In this document: positions 29,590 through 38,743 of the stretch, in pieces
Numbering within the stretch: position 1 is the first letter of the stretch
Layout of the letters: the number at the start of each line of letters is the position of its first letter
NCBI RefSeq assembly: GCF_900113445.1
Contig: NZ_FOPJ01000004.1
Span: 124,001-188,000 of the forward strand
Direction: 5' to 3'
DNA length: 64,000 nucleotides
Source: Corynebacterium spheniscorum
Lineage (GTDB): Bacteria; Actinomycetota; Actinomycetes; Mycobacteriales; Mycobacteriaceae
Notes under the pieces: model-generated
What the model saw: the letters and a program-made list of their open reading frames with translations, nothing else
Told to the model about the DNA's origin: nothing
Databases searched by the model: none
Made by a program: the position numbers and the translations under genes

Positions 29590-29595
29590 ACCCTA
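29590..29595 (-). promoter_or_regulatory. -10 box of the mfd-side TetR gene (leaderless)
   Basis: TAGGGT on the minus strand, 7 nt before the ATG at 29582. Confidence 0.5.
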
Positions 29596-29669
29596 GCCTG
29601 CGACTTGTGTTTTCACTGGGGTCTTCAGGTATCCTAGTTCGCGCACCTGAAAAATAACCTCAGGCGCGA

Positions 29670-29741
29670 TTCCCCATGGTGTAATTGGCAACACTACGGT
29701 TTTTGGTACCGTCATTCTAGGTTCGAGTCCTGGTGGGGAAG
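29670..29741 (+). tRNA. tRNA-Gln(UUG)
   Basis: 72-nt cloverleaf: acceptor TTCCCCA with TGGGGAA, anticodon stem ACGGT/ACCGT with loop TTTTGGT (anticodon UUG), and T arm CTAGG-TTCGAGT-CCTGG. The discriminator is G; CCA is not encoded. A terminator follows directly. Confidence 0.95.
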
Positions 29742-29747
29742 CTTCCT

Positions 29748-29799
29748 ACACCTCTTCAGATAGCGCGTATGAGCCGCTGCGAAGAGGTGTTGTTCTTTG
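29748..29799 (+). terminator. Terminator of tRNA-Gln
   Basis: ACACCTCTTC pairs with GAAGAGGTGT, followed by TGTTCTTTG. Confidence 0.8.
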
Positions 29800-29831
29800 T
29801 TTGCCCAGGGCGCTTTTCGGATTTTCCTGGG

Positions 29832-29931
29832 CTACTCGCGTTAGCGAACCAAGGAGGCGCGGCACACCCCTGCTGCCTGCCTACCGTCACCGTGGTGTGC
29901 GGGACCCGCAGCCCAGGGTCTCGGGGAAAGC
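29832..29931 (+). repeat. Dispersed CGAGACC element, copy A
   Basis: CTACTCGCGTTAGCG at the left, GGCGCGGCACACC 24 nt in, an internal stem GCACACC/GGTGTGC, and GGGTCTCGGGGAAAGC at the right. It lies between tRNA-Gln and the PspC gene, directly upstream of the latter's promoter region. Confidence 0.75.
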
Positions 29932-30007
29932 AAAAATTACAACTGATCTCAAGCGGCTCCTGCACTTGGCAAAATGGGATATCTCAACGTTTGAAGGAGA
30001 GCTGTTG

Positions 30008-30220
30008 ATGATGATCCCCGAAAGTAAGTGGCGCAGAAGTGACGAAGATAAGCTCATAGCCGGGGTCTGCGCTGCAGTAGCCGAGGGCTACGGGATCTCA
30101 GTCAACACCGTCAGATGGCTATACACGCTAGCTGCGTGCTTCGCGATGCCCACGGTGGTGTTTATCTACTTATTTCAGTGGTTCGTCTACCCAAAGGCAG
30201 ATCCCACCGACACCGAGTAG
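30008..30220 (+). CDS. Small PspC-domain membrane protein
   Basis: 70 residues. KWRRSDEDKLIAGVCAAVAEGYGISVNTVRWLYTLA is the PspC pattern, followed by one membrane helix (AMPTVVFIYLFQWFVYP). PspC proteins take part in envelope stress responses. GAAGGAGA lies 7 nt before ATG 30008. The short form (a single domain, no regulator nearby) is common in Actinobacteria. The function here is not established. Confidence 0.82.
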   Translation: MMIPESKWRRSDEDKLIAGVCAAVAEGYGISVNTVRWLYTLAACFAMPTVVFIYLFQWFVYPKADPTDTE

Positions 30221-30468
30221 CACCAGGCGCACCCCCAGGGTGAGACTTAGGATTTTGGGGTATTTCCTGAGGGGACCCATTCTTTAAGTTCCTTTAGGGT
30301 GGGGCGTAGGATCGGATTTGTTGCTGACAAGGAGCCCTCGTGACCCCCTGCCCGCACCTATAGTGCTGCCTGTGTTTACGATCCTGATTAGAAAAATCAC
30401 GCAGGCGCAGATGACTTTTAGGAACAATCTCTCGCTGCCTAAATTAAGGAAAGGTGTCGCGCTAAGAA

Positions 30469-31722
30469 ATGGCAGATTTCGAATCCATGTCGCCCAAAGA
30501 ATTAGAGAAGTATAATGCTTCTCGCTTCGTTTGGTCGAACGGACTTCAAGGAATCGGCGATCAAATCGTCTCCGCCAAAACCGTCCTCCCCTGGCTCTTC
30601 CAAAGCGCCGGGGTTCCTGGGTTCTTCACCGCGCTTTTAGTCCCTATCCGCGAATCCGGCTCCATGTTGCCTCAAGCAGCGTTATCGGATTGGGTTACCT
30701 CGCGGCCATCCCGGAAAAATATGTGGATCCTTGGCTCTACTATTCAGGGTGTCGCCGCGCTGATGATTGGGCTTTCCGCTTTCTTCCTTAAAGGAATTGC
30801 GCTGGGCATTACGGTAGTGGTGTTCCTGTCTATCCTGGCGCTCGCCCGCGCCCTGTGCTCCATTACCTCTAAGGATGTTCAAGGCGAAACCATCTCCAAG
30901 GGGCGCCGCGGTTGGGTATCAGGCCGCGCCGCTGCTTTCGGTGGTGGCGTTACCCTCGTGGTTGGTTTAGGGATTGCGCTTTTGCACCAAGACCTTCCCA
31001 GTTGGGGGCTTGCTTTATTGATGATTGCCGGTGCCTGCGCCTGGCTGATCGCCTCCATTATTTTCCGCACCATTAAAACTCCCGAGCACCCGGGAGAACA
31101 CAAAGACATTAATCGCGGGTGGCTGCGCAGCTGCGTGGACTTACTCAAAGAAGATAAAGACTTCCGCAAATTCGTGGTGGTACGTTCCCTGCTACTGGTC
31201 ACCTCACTTTCCACCGCTTTTATCGTCTCCTTGGCCCACAGTCTGGGACATTCCGCCGGCAGTTTAGGTTTCTTTATTACCGCTTCTGGTTTAGCCGGGC
31301 TCCTTGGTGGACGTATTAGTGGCATCTGGTCGGATGCTTCTTCTAAGCGCGTAATGAGCTGGTGTTCCTTCGCCACCTCACTGGTTTTGGTCGGTGTTGT
31401 TGCTGCCGCGCATTTCCTGCCCATGTCGGCTAATGCCATTGTGTTGCCGCTTGGTTTCTTCCTGATCAACCTCTTCCACACCGGGGTGCGGGTGGCGCGT
31501 AAAACCTACATTGTGGATATGGCCGAAGGCGATCAACGCACCCGCTATGTTGGTGCGGCGAACTCGCTGATGGGCCTGATCTTGTTGGCTACCGGCGCGA
31601 TCTCCGGTGTGATCGCTGAACTCGGGCCCTCGGCGGCACTGATCTTCCTGGCCACCATGGGCTTTATTGGTTGCGCTATGGCCACCCAGTTGAAGGAAGT
31701 TTCCGTCGGGCGCCAAAAATAA
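30469..31722 (+). CDS. MFS transporter of unknown substrate
   Basis: 417 residues with about 12 membrane helices. The N-terminal tail (MADFESMSPKELEKYNASRFVW) is unusual for an exporter. The first half has PIRESGSMLPQAALSDWVTSRPSRKNMWI, where the normal motif A is altered. The second half has LAGLLGGRISGIWSDASSKRVM, a better motif A. IVDMAEGDQRTRYVGAANSLMG resembles MFS proteins annotated in proteobacteria and corynebacteria without known substrate. It is monocistronic; the 248 bp upstream of it hold only weak promoter-like sequence. It precedes glmU. Confidence 0.8.
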   Translation: MADFESMSPKELEKYNASRFVWSNGLQGIGDQIVSAKTVLPWLFQSAGVPGFFTALLVPIRESGSMLPQAALSDWVTSRPSRKNMWILGSTIQGVAALMIGLSAFFLKGIALGITVVVFLSILALARALCSITSKDVQGETISKGRRGWVSGRAAAFGGGVTLVVGLGIALLHQDLPSWGLALLMIAGACAWLIASIIFRTIKTPEHPGEHKDINRGWLRSCVDLLKEDKDFRKFVVVRSLLLVTSLSTAFIVSLAHSLGHSAGSLGFFITASGLAGLLGGRISGIWSDASSKRVMSWCSFATSLVLVGVVAAAHFLPMSANAIVLPLGFFLINLFHTGVRVARKTYIVDMAEGDQRTRYVGAANSLMGLILLATGAISGVIAELGPSAALIFLATMGFIGCAMATQLKEVSVGRQK

Positions 31723-31902
31723 GGCAGCTGCACCAGGTGTGCTGCTACGCCCTGTGCGGGGGCAACACCACCATATGTAGTGAGCAAAAAGACGCAGACT
31801 TAGGCACCCACCATGGGCTGGGCGACTATGCTGAACAAACGTTAATAATCACAACACCGCATACCCGCTGACCGATCCTCGATAGAGAGGCCCCCGCCGA
31901 CT

Positions 31903-33420
31903 GTGACTTCACCAACGACTTCAACCAACTCCACCCCAGCTAGCACCCAACCCCCCATGGGAGACCCACAGCCTGAATGCGCAGTGGTTATCCTCGCCGC
32001 TGGGGCAGGCACCCGAATGAAGTCGGCTACCCCTAAGCCCCTGCACTCCATCGGTGGTCGCAGCCTCTTAAGCCATAGCGTGCACGCCGCCGATGGTATT
32101 GATCCCACCCGGATCGTCACCGTTATTGGACATGGCCGCGAACTCATGGCCCCCGCACTTGCCGATATCGCCAAAGAACTAGACCGCGAGATCGACCACG
32201 CAGTACAGGCCGAACAAAATGGCACCGGCCATGCCGTGCAATGCGGCCTGGAACCACTAGAAGATTTCCACGGCACCGTGCTAGTCACCAACGCCGATGT
32301 GCCCCTGCTTACCGCCGATACCTTGGCACGCCTGCTCAAGGCACATACCTCCGCACCCACTGCGGTCACCGTGCTCACCATGAAGTTGGATGACCCCACC
32401 GGTTATGGGCGCATCGTGCGTAATGAAGATGGCGAAGTCACCGCCATCGTGGAGCAAAAAGACGCCGATGAAGATGAGCTCGCCATCCAAGAGGTCAACT
32501 CCGGGGTCTTCGCCTTCGACGCCGATATCCTGCGCGAAGCCTTAAAAGAGCTCAAAGCTGATAATGCCCAAGGCGAGCTCTACCTCACCGATGTTCTCGC
32601 CATCGCCCGCGAAGACGGCCACCCAGTGCGCGCCCACCAGGCTCGCGACCCCCGCGAACTCGCTGGGGTTAATGATCGCGTGCAGCTGGCTGAAGCCGCC
32701 CGCGAGCTCAACCGCCGCCTGGTGATCGCCGCTATGCGTGGCGGTGCCACCGTCGTGGATCCAGAAACCACCTGGATTGATGTGGATGTCCGCATCGGCC
32801 AAGACGTGACCATCTTGCCGGGCACTCAGCTTCAAGGCACCACCACCGTCGCCGATGATGTGTGCGTCGGCCCCGATACCACTTTGATTAATGTCAGCGT
32901 CGGCCGCGGCGCTAGCGTCACCCGCACCCACGGCATGGATTCCTCCATTGGCGCCCGCGCCACCGTTGGGCCCTTCACCTATATTCGCCCCGGCACCGTG
33001 CTAGGCGAAGAAGCCAAACTCGGCGGCTTCGTGGAATCCAAGAACGCCACCATTGGGCGTGCATCTAAGGTTCCGCACCTCACCTATGTGGGGGATGCCA
33101 CCATCGGCGAGGAATCCAATATTGGTGCCTCCAGCGTGTTCGTGAACTACGACGGTGTGAACAAACACCACACCACCATCGGCAGTCACGTACGTACCGG
33201 CTCAGACACCATGTTTATCGCCCCCGTTAATGTCGGTGATGGCGCCTATTCCGGGGCGGGTACAGTAATCAAAGAGGATGTTCCTCCGGGAGCTCTGGCC
33301 GTCTCCGGCGGACACCAGCGCAATATCGAAGGCTGGGTCCAACGTAAGCGGCCAGGTACCCCAGCAGCCCAAGCTGCTGAGCGTGCCCAGCAATCACACG
33401 CCGAACACGAAGAACCCTAA
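31903..33420 (+). CDS. glmU: Bifunctional UDP-GlcNAc pyrophosphorylase / GlcN-1-P acetyltransferase
   Basis: Makes UDP-GlcNAc for peptidoglycan in two steps. The 505-residue protein has an N-terminal uridylyltransferase domain ([42 protein letters not shown]). A C-terminal left-handed beta-helix of hexapeptide repeats has the acetyltransferase motifs [28 protein letters not shown] and [13 protein letters not shown] used GTG 31903; the first 20 residues are a Thr/Pro tail, and ATG 31957 is possible. It is co-directional with prs 24 bp downstream, the usual actinobacterial pair. Confidence 0.97.
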   Translation: MTSPTTSTNSTPASTQPPMGDPQPECAVVILAAGAGTRMKSATPKPLHSIGGRSLLSHSVHAADGIDPTRIVTVIGHGRELMAPALADIAKELDREIDHAVQAEQNGTGHAVQCGLEPLEDFHGTVLVTNADVPLLTADTLARLLKAHTSAPTAVTVLTMKLDDPTGYGRIVRNEDGEVTAIVEQKDADEDELAIQEVNSGVFAFDADILREALKELKADNAQGELYLTDVLAIAREDGHPVRAHQARDPRELAGVNDRVQLAEAARELNRRLVIAAMRGGATVVDPETTWIDVDVRIGQDVTILPGTQLQGTTTVADDVCVGPDTTLINVSVGRGASVTRTHGMDSSIGARATVGPFTYIRPGTVLGEEAKLGGFVESKNATIGRASKVPHLTYVGDATIGEESNIGASSVFVNYDGVNKHHTTIGSHVRTGSDTMFIAPVNVGDGAYSGAGTVIKEDVPPGALAVSGGHQRNIEGWVQRKRPGTPAAQAAERAQQSHAEHEEP

Positions 33421-33444
33421 CCAGGAAGGCTGATTCCGCACACC

Positions 33445-34422
33445 ATGACTGCCCACTGGAAGCAAACCCACAAGAACATGATGTTGTTCACTGGGCGCGC
33501 TCACCCTGAACTCGCCGAGGCCGTAGCCCGCGAACTCGGCATCGAGATCACCCCAACCACTGCCCGCGACTTTGCCAACGGGGAAATCTTCGTTCGCTTT
33601 GAGGAGTCCGTCCGTGGCTCCGATTGCTTCGTCCTGCAATCCCACACCCAGCCGCTGAATAAGTGGCTGATGGAACAGCTCATCATGATCGATGCGCTCA
33701 AGCGTGGTTCCGCCAAGCGCATCACCGCGATCCTCCCCTTCTACCCCTACGCCCGCCAGGATAAGAAGCACCGAGGCCGCGAACCGATCTCCGCTCGCCT
33801 GGTCGCCGACCTTCTGGCCGCCGCCGGCGCAGACCGCATCGTCTCGGTGGATCTGCACACCGACCAAATCCAGGGCTTCTTTGATGGCCCCGTGGATCAC
33901 ATGCACGCCATGCCGATCCTCACGGACTACATCAAGTCCAAGTACTCCATGGATAACCTCTGCGTGGTCTCCCCGGACGCCGGCCGCGTGAAGGTCGCCG
34001 AAAAGTGGGCCAACACCCTCGGCGATGCCCCCATGGCCTTCGTCCACAAGACCCGCAGCGTGGATGTCGCCAACCAGGTTGTCGCCAACCGCGTTGTCGG
34101 CGATGTGGATGGCAAGGACTGCATCCTCCTGGATGACATGATCGACACCGGCGGCACCATCTCCGGCGCTGTCGGCGTGCTCAAGGAAGCCGGCGCCAAG
34201 TCCGTGGTCATCGCCTGTACCCACGGCGTATTCTCCGACCCGGCGCGCGAACGCCTCAGCAAGTGCGGCGCGGAGGAAGTCATCACCACCGACACCCTCC
34301 CGCAGTCCAAGGAGGGCTTCGATAATCTCACGGTGCTTTCCATCGCTCCGCTGTTGGCAAAGACCATCCACGAGATCTTCGAAAATGGTTCCGTGACCAC
34401 GCTCTTCGAGGGCCAGGCTTAA
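33445..34422 (+). CDS. prs: Ribose-phosphate pyrophosphokinase
   Basis: Forms PRPP from ribose 5-phosphate and ATP for nucleotide, histidine and tryptophan synthesis. The 325-residue protein has LFTGRAHPELAEAVARELG, the metal loop VDLHTDQIQGFF near residue 135, VVSPDAGRVKVAEKW, and the PRPP-binding site CILLDDMIDTGGTI near residue 230. It follows glmU. A strong terminator with eight T residues ends the unit. Confidence 0.97.
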   Translation: MTAHWKQTHKNMMLFTGRAHPELAEAVARELGIEITPTTARDFANGEIFVRFEESVRGSDCFVLQSHTQPLNKWLMEQLIMIDALKRGSAKRITAILPFYPYARQDKKHRGREPISARLVADLLAAAGADRIVSVDLHTDQIQGFFDGPVDHMHAMPILTDYIKSKYSMDNLCVVSPDAGRVKVAEKWANTLGDAPMAFVHKTRSVDVANQVVANRVVGDVDGKDCILLDDMIDTGGTISGAVGVLKEAGAKSVVIACTHGVFSDPARERLSKCGAEEVITTDTLPQSKEGFDNLTVLSIAPLLAKTIHEIFENGSVTTLFEGQA

Positions 34423-34471
34423 TCTCGAGATCGGCGTTCCTCAACGCCGCCGCCTAAGCCAGGGCTTTAAA

Positions 34472-34504
34472 GGGGGTGAGGGTTAGCCTCACCCCCTTTT
34501 TTTT
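34472..34504 (+). terminator. Terminator of glmU-prs
   Basis: GGGGGTGAG pairs with CTCACCCCC across 7 nt, followed by TTTTTTTT. Confidence 0.95.
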
Positions 34505-34523
34505 ATGCGCGAATCCCCAAGGC

Positions 34524-36359
34524 TTAAGCCCTGCGCTTAAGTGGCACCAGCACCCCAACCCAACCGCAGGGAATGGGCTGCCCCATCAGCTCCCAGCCGG
34601 CTGCGTGTACTTCCTTCAGGGCTTCTTCTTGGGTGGGCACATAGCCGCCGGTGGTGCACATGCGGCGTAGGTCCTCAGCAATTACTTCCGCTGCCGTCTC
34701 CCCTGCCTGCCCAGCACATTGTGCTGGGGTGAGCACAAAGAGGTGCTGGCATTGCAGCTTCGAGAGCGTATCCACTACTCCGGCTTGGTCCTGCAAGGCC
34801 CAGGGATCTACCGCGATAATCACATCCGCGCCTTCTTCTTCCGGCCATAGCGATCCGCTGAGCTGAACGCCCGGGTAGTGCCTTTCTAGGTGCCGTACCC
34901 ATTCTTTAGCGCCCGCACCTATCACCTTTAAGCTGGGGTTTTCTCCCTGCAGATAAGGCGCAAGATCCACTGCCTGTGGAAACGCCGCTGCGCCTCGCAT
35001 CGCATCATGAGCCAAGGCTTCTTCTAGGTCAGCCACCGCATCGCTGTGGTAGCTATCGCCTTCAAGTAGCTTCATCCAGCTATCCCCCAGGGTGGGGATC
35101 TCCTGGCTAGTATCTCCAGCTACTGCCTGCGGCAAGTTAAAAAGCGCGAATTCAGCCATCGCCTCGGTGGATTCCATATGATGCGCCACCATCGAACCAG
35201 GATCCGCAAAATCAGTGCCCAAAATCCCCAGCTGCCAGGTCTTCGATTCCTGATCCCAGGTAACTACCTGCAGCGGAACCAAGGCCCTTAAAATCCGATC
35301 CAGGTTATGTACCGCCACCGGGCGGCCTTCTTCGGCCAGGTGCTGCGCCATCGCCTCAGCGGTATCCATGCCCTGGTAAATCAACCCGCATAGATCCAGC
35401 TCCAAGGCGGTGCGCACCACCATCGCCGGCGCAATAGAGGTGGCCTTTTCTAAGGCATAAAGCGCCGCCATCCGCGGATCCCCCGCCGCCGGTCGCTGCT
35501 GCTGCACCTGTGCGCGCGCTTTTTCCTCCCGCGCTTTCTTAGCCTGCGCCACGCGACTCACCCCGGTATCTGCTCGCCAATAACCAGTAATGTCCTGGTT
35601 CTTGCGATCAATCCGGCGCTCATTAAATAACCGGCGCATGGGCTTGAGCTTCATTGCTTCCCCACCAGCCCACACAAATCCTTCCCCCTCGGGGAATTGC
35701 AACGAATGCACCAAGGTGGGCAGCGATTGGCCCTGTGAACGAATCGCTGTATAGATCTGCGCATCCGCCTTGGTATTCAGCTCCGCCGGCACATGTTCGC
35801 GTTCTGCTACCTCCAGGCACACAATCACCGGGTGCCCTTCCGGGAGTTCCTCCAGGCAGCGTTCAATAGCCGGTAAGGCAGTCTCATCACCGGCGAGCAA
35901 TAACCAATCCGTATGGATCGGCAAGCTGGCATGTGCCGGTGGGCCTGCAACCCAAATTTTGTCCCCTGGTTTCGCCGTGGCCGCCCACTCAGCTGCCAAC
36001 CCACCTTCATGGCGAACAAAGTCCAAGGTCATGCGCGAAGCATCCGGGTCAATCGCACGGATCGTATAGGTCCTCGATAGCCCCAAGCTGATGGGGTCCC
36101 AATCGAGTTTCCCATTTTCTTTAATGCTGGGTAGGTGCTGCTTGCCGGTGGCCGGGTCCGGCAAAATAATGCGCACATCATCATCAAAGCCGGTACTTGC
36201 CATGGGGAGCTGTTCTACCCCTTGGGTGATGCAAGCGCCCATCCCAGGGCCGCCCACAATAATGCGGATCATTGCTGGGGTGTGGTCGAAGACCTCCAGC
36301 ACATCCAATTCCCGCAGGCAAATCCGTCGAATATCAACATCGCGGCTACGCGCAACCAT
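34524..36359 (-). CDS. Siderophore-interacting FAD reductase fused to a methyltransferase-like domain
   Basis: 611 residues in two parts. Residues 1-262 are a complete SIP/ViuB-type ferric-siderophore reductase, with the FAD motif RTYT near residue 96, NAD(P)-side DWLLLAGDETALPAIE near 151, and the terminal GYWRADTG near 259. A basic helical linker follows (275-297). Residues 298-611 have the winged-helix dimerisation domain of class I O-methyltransferases (RTALELDLCGLI, LDRILRALVPLQVV). A degenerate Rossmann part follows: the SAM glycine motif is VIGAGAKEW and conserved acids are weak. AAGGA precedes ATG 36359. A DtxR-like palindrome lies 55 bp upstream, fitting iron repression. Confidence 0.82.
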   Translation of the reverse strand: MVARSRDVDIRRICLRELDVLEVFDHTPAMIRIIVGGPGMGACITQGVEQLPMASTGFDDDVRIILPDPATGKQHLPSIKENGKLDWDPISLGLSRTYTIRAIDPDASRMTLDFVRHEGGLAAEWAATAKPGDKIWVAGPPAHASLPIHTDWLLLAGDETALPAIERCLEELPEGHPVIVCLEVAEREHVPAELNTKADAQIYTAIRSQGQSLPTLVHSLQFPEGEGFVWAGGEAMKLKPMRRLFNERRIDRKNQDITGYWRADTGVSRVAQAKKAREEKARAQVQQQRPAAGDPRMAALYALEKATSIAPAMVVRTALELDLCGLIYQGMDTAEAMAQHLAEEGRPVAVHNLDRILRALVPLQVVTWDQESKTWQLGILGTDFADPGSMVAHHMESTEAMAEFALFNLPQAVAGDTSQEIPTLGDSWMKLLEGDSYHSDAVADLEEALAHDAMRGAAAFPQAVDLAPYLQGENPSLKVIGAGAKEWVRHLERHYPGVQLSGSLWPEEEGADVIIAVDPWALQDQAGVVDTLSKLQCQHLFVLTPAQCAGQAGETAAEVIAEDLRRMCTTGGYVPTQEEALKEVHAAGWELMGQPIPCGWVGVLVPLKRRA

Positions 36360-36413
36360 AGGTGCATCCTTAATCCACACCATCACTTAAGCGGCGTGGG
36401 TGTCTACGTTCAC

Positions 36414-36432
36414 AGAGGCTAGCCTAACTCTA
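36414..36432. promoter_or_regulatory. Candidate DtxR box of the SIP fusion gene
   Basis: AGAGGCTAGCCTAACTCTA matches the DtxR consensus (TTAGGTTAGCCTAACCTAA) at 13 of 19 positions around the core AGGCTAGCCT. It overlaps TAGGCT, a possible -10 on the minus strand. Iron repression of a siderophore reductase is expected. Confidence 0.55.
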
Positions 36433-36570
36433 CCGAAAGTGGTTTTAGCGGCAAGCGCTTCTTTGCCTCTGCCCCCCACATCCACCTGGTACAGCAGGCT
36501 TTTCGCAGCTGACAGGCAGCTCACAGCCCACGTACTTTTACTTAGCAAGATCAAAGGGTAGAACCAAGGT

Positions 36571-37758
36571 ATGAAAGCAAGCTGGCTGGAACGCCTCCGC
36601 CGCGATATCCCCTACCCGGTGGTCCTCACCGCCGTCTGGTCACTGTGCGCCATGATTATTGCCGCCGGCGGCTGGGTGGCAGCTAATGCCATCGGGCGGC
36701 TTCGCATTGTGATTATCCCACTGGCCATCGCCTTGCTCCTAGCAGCAATGCTCGCACCGGTAGTCCGCATGCTGCGCCAACGCGCACACTTGCCGGCCGC
36801 CGCCGCAGCCCTGGTCGCGGAATTCGGTCTTATTGCCATTGTGGCCACCGGGTTTATTACCGCCGGCACCCAATTCGCTTTGGGCATGAATAACCTCTGG
36901 AATTCCGCGGCCGAAGGGCTCGACCAATTCAACCAGTGGTTAGTTGAAGGCCCACTGCACACCGATCCGGTGAACTTCAATTTCTTCGATAGTGTTCCTA
37001 GCTCCGCCACCAGCAACCTCGCCAGCAGCGCATTGTTGGTGGGCGCCACCACCGCGGATCTGCTTGCCGGTGCTTTCATTTGCTTGATTGCGCTTTTCTT
37101 CTTCCTGCTTCAAGGCGAAAGTATTTGGCGCTTCCTGCTGAACTTTGCGCCTAAAGATAATCGCCAAAAATTCCATGAGGCGATGCGCCGCGGTTGGGTG
37201 AGCTTAGGTGCCTATGCCCGCATGCAGCTGGGTGTGGCAGCCATTAATGCCGTGGGCATTGGCTTAGGCGCTTTGGTGCTCAAACTCCCCCTGGTTATCC
37301 CCATTACCGTGGTGGTTTTCCTTTGCTCCTTCGTGCCCATTGTTGGTGCCCTGGTCAGTGGTGTCTTCGCCGTGCTCATTGCTTTTGTCGATGGTGGCCT
37401 CTGGATGGCCGTTATCATGACCATCGTGGTGATCGTGGTGCACTTCGTGGAAGCCCACCTGCTCCAACCCTTCCTCATGGGCCATGCCGTCTCGGTGCAC
37501 CCCTTGGCGGTGATTGTGGTGGTCGCTGCTGGTACCTACCTCTTCAAACTCCCCGGTGCTCTTTTTGCGGTGCCGCTTACCGCGTTGTTGAACTCTGCGG
37601 TGCGCTACACCGTGGGTAAGGATCCTTTCCCACAATTAGGTACCCAACCGGTAGAAAATTTGGGCACTCGAAAACCCACTATCAAAGTGCATACCCGCCC
37701 CATGAAATTCCCGGGCACAGATAGTGATGCTGAGGAAGCCCAATCCACTAGCACCTAG
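36571..37758 (+). CDS. AI-2E family transporter (PerM-like)
   Basis: 395-residue membrane protein with about eight helices in the AI-2E/PerM layout. There are two N-terminal helices, a soluble loop (WNSAAEGLDQFNQWLVEGP), then helices with GVAAINAVGIGLGALVLKLPLVIPITVVVF and the conserved FVPIVGALVSGVFAVLIAF. It ends with an 80-residue cytoplasmic tail. Family members export signals or carry Na+/Li+ in exchange for H+, and the substrate cannot be inferred from sequence. AAGGT precedes the ATG. It is monocistronic between the SIP fusion (divergent) and rplY. Confidence 0.85.
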   Translation: MKASWLERLRRDIPYPVVLTAVWSLCAMIIAAGGWVAANAIGRLRIVIIPLAIALLLAAMLAPVVRMLRQRAHLPAAAAALVAEFGLIAIVATGFITAGTQFALGMNNLWNSAAEGLDQFNQWLVEGPLHTDPVNFNFFDSVPSSATSNLASSALLVGATTADLLAGAFICLIALFFFLLQGESIWRFLLNFAPKDNRQKFHEAMRRGWVSLGAYARMQLGVAAINAVGIGLGALVLKLPLVIPITVVVFLCSFVPIVGALVSGVFAVLIAFVDGGLWMAVIMTIVVIVVHFVEAHLLQPFLMGHAVSVHPLAVIVVVAAGTYLFKLPGALFAVPLTALLNSAVRYTVGKDPFPQLGTQPVENLGTRKPTIKVHTRPMKFPGTDSDAEEAQSTST

Positions 37759-37995
37759 CATTGAGCACAGCCGGAAGGCGTGCTAGGATTCCATAGGTCT
37801 CGGCGAGGGCTGAGCTTCCTAGTTTTAGGAACTCCAGCCGTTATCGACGCGATGATGATCCCCAGGATGCTATTCACCTGCGGAGACTCGACGAGCGCAT
37901 ACGCGACAACGAGTTTCTCGCGGGTTTTCTTTTTACCTGCGCGGTCAACGTCGCATAAGGCAAAACACTAACTACATTCTGAGGAGAACAGCCAC
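37759..37995 (+). promoter_or_regulatory. Leader region of rplY
   Basis: 237 bp without a gene before rplY. It holds imperfect stems (TTCCTAG with CTAGGATT-like partners; CTCGCG/CGCGAG-type pieces) and TTTTCTTTTT at 37925-37937 ahead of the Shine-Dalgarno GAGGAG. The length and late T-rich run leave room for an attenuator or L25 autoregulatory leader, but I cannot define a structure. Confidence 0.3.
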
Positions 37996-38634
37996 ATGGC
38001 TAATAAGTACCCCACTCTTAACGGCACCGTACGCACCGAGTTCGGCAAGGGCGCTGCCCGCCGCGCCCGCGTTGCCGGCCAGGTTCCGGTCGTCATCTAC
38101 GGCCCGGATCTCGAGTCCCCGATCCACATCACCATCGATCGCCTCGAGCTGACCGCCCTGATCCGTAACCACGGTGTCAACGCTGTTGCCGGCATCAACA
38201 TTGATGGCGAAGAGCACCTCACCATGGTCAAGCACATTGACCAGAACGTGCTGACCCTTAATATCGACCACATGGACCTGCTGGCCATTACTCGCGGCGA
38301 AAAGGTCGAGGTTGAAGTTCCGGTTGTCGTCGAAGGCGAATCCGCCCCCGGCACCATGTTCATTCAGGACATGTACACCATCCGCGTCGAAGCAGACGTG
38401 CTCTCCATTCCGGAAGAAATCACCGTCTCCGTGGAAGGCATGGAAGTCGACTCCCGTATCGACGCTGGCGATGTCGAGCTGCCCGAAGGTGTCACCCTCA
38501 TCGACGAGCCTGACCTGCTGCTGGTCACCGTCGTCTACCCCGAGGTTGATGAAGAACTCGAAGCTGCCGCTGAAGAAGCCGAAGAAGGCGGCGCCGAACT
38601 GGGTGCCGAGTCCGAAGAAGAGTCTGAGGAATAA
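37996..38634 (+). CDS. rplY: 50S ribosomal protein L25/general stress protein Ctc
   Basis: 5S rRNA-binding ribosomal protein of the long CTC type. The 212-residue protein has the N-terminal L25 domain (TEFGKGAARRARVAGQVPVVIYGPDLESPIHI), the C-terminal TL5/CTC beta domain, and an acidic tail of about 30 residues (EELEAAAEEAEEGG, then SEEESEE). GAGGAG precedes the ATG. It pairs with pth downstream, the typical bacterial arrangement. A hairpin lies between them, so pth may be partly attenuated. Confidence 0.96.
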   Translation: MANKYPTLNGTVRTEFGKGAARRARVAGQVPVVIYGPDLESPIHITIDRLELTALIRNHGVNAVAGINIDGEEHLTMVKHIDQNVLTLNIDHMDLLAITRGEKVEVEVPVVVEGESAPGTMFIQDMYTIRVEADVLSIPEEITVSVEGMEVDSRIDAGDVELPEGVTLIDEPDLLLVTVVYPEVDEELEAAAEEAEEGGAELGAESEEESEE

Positions 38635-38676
38635 TTCCTACAGCTTCGCACTAGCCCTCGTGGCTTAAAGCACCAC

Positions 38677-38711
38677 GCCCGCCCTACCCCACACCAAGGA
38701 GTAGGGCGGGC
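38677..38711 (+). terminator. Hairpin between rplY and pth
   Basis: GCCCGCCCTAC pairs perfectly with GTAGGGCGGGC across 13 nt. No T-run follows. Confidence 0.65.
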
Positions 38712-38743
38712 GTTGCGCATTCCAGGACTCTGCTCATGGGAGA

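Noticed and set aside
29801..30007. In-frame N-terminal extension of the PspC protein
   Set aside because: It runs through repeat copy A and has no homology; GAAGGAGA places the start at 30008.
37796..37815. GGTCTCGGCGAGGGC before rplY as another repeat copy
   Set aside because: Only the GGTCTCGG core matches; there is no AAAGC end and no GCGGCA box, so it was left out of the family.
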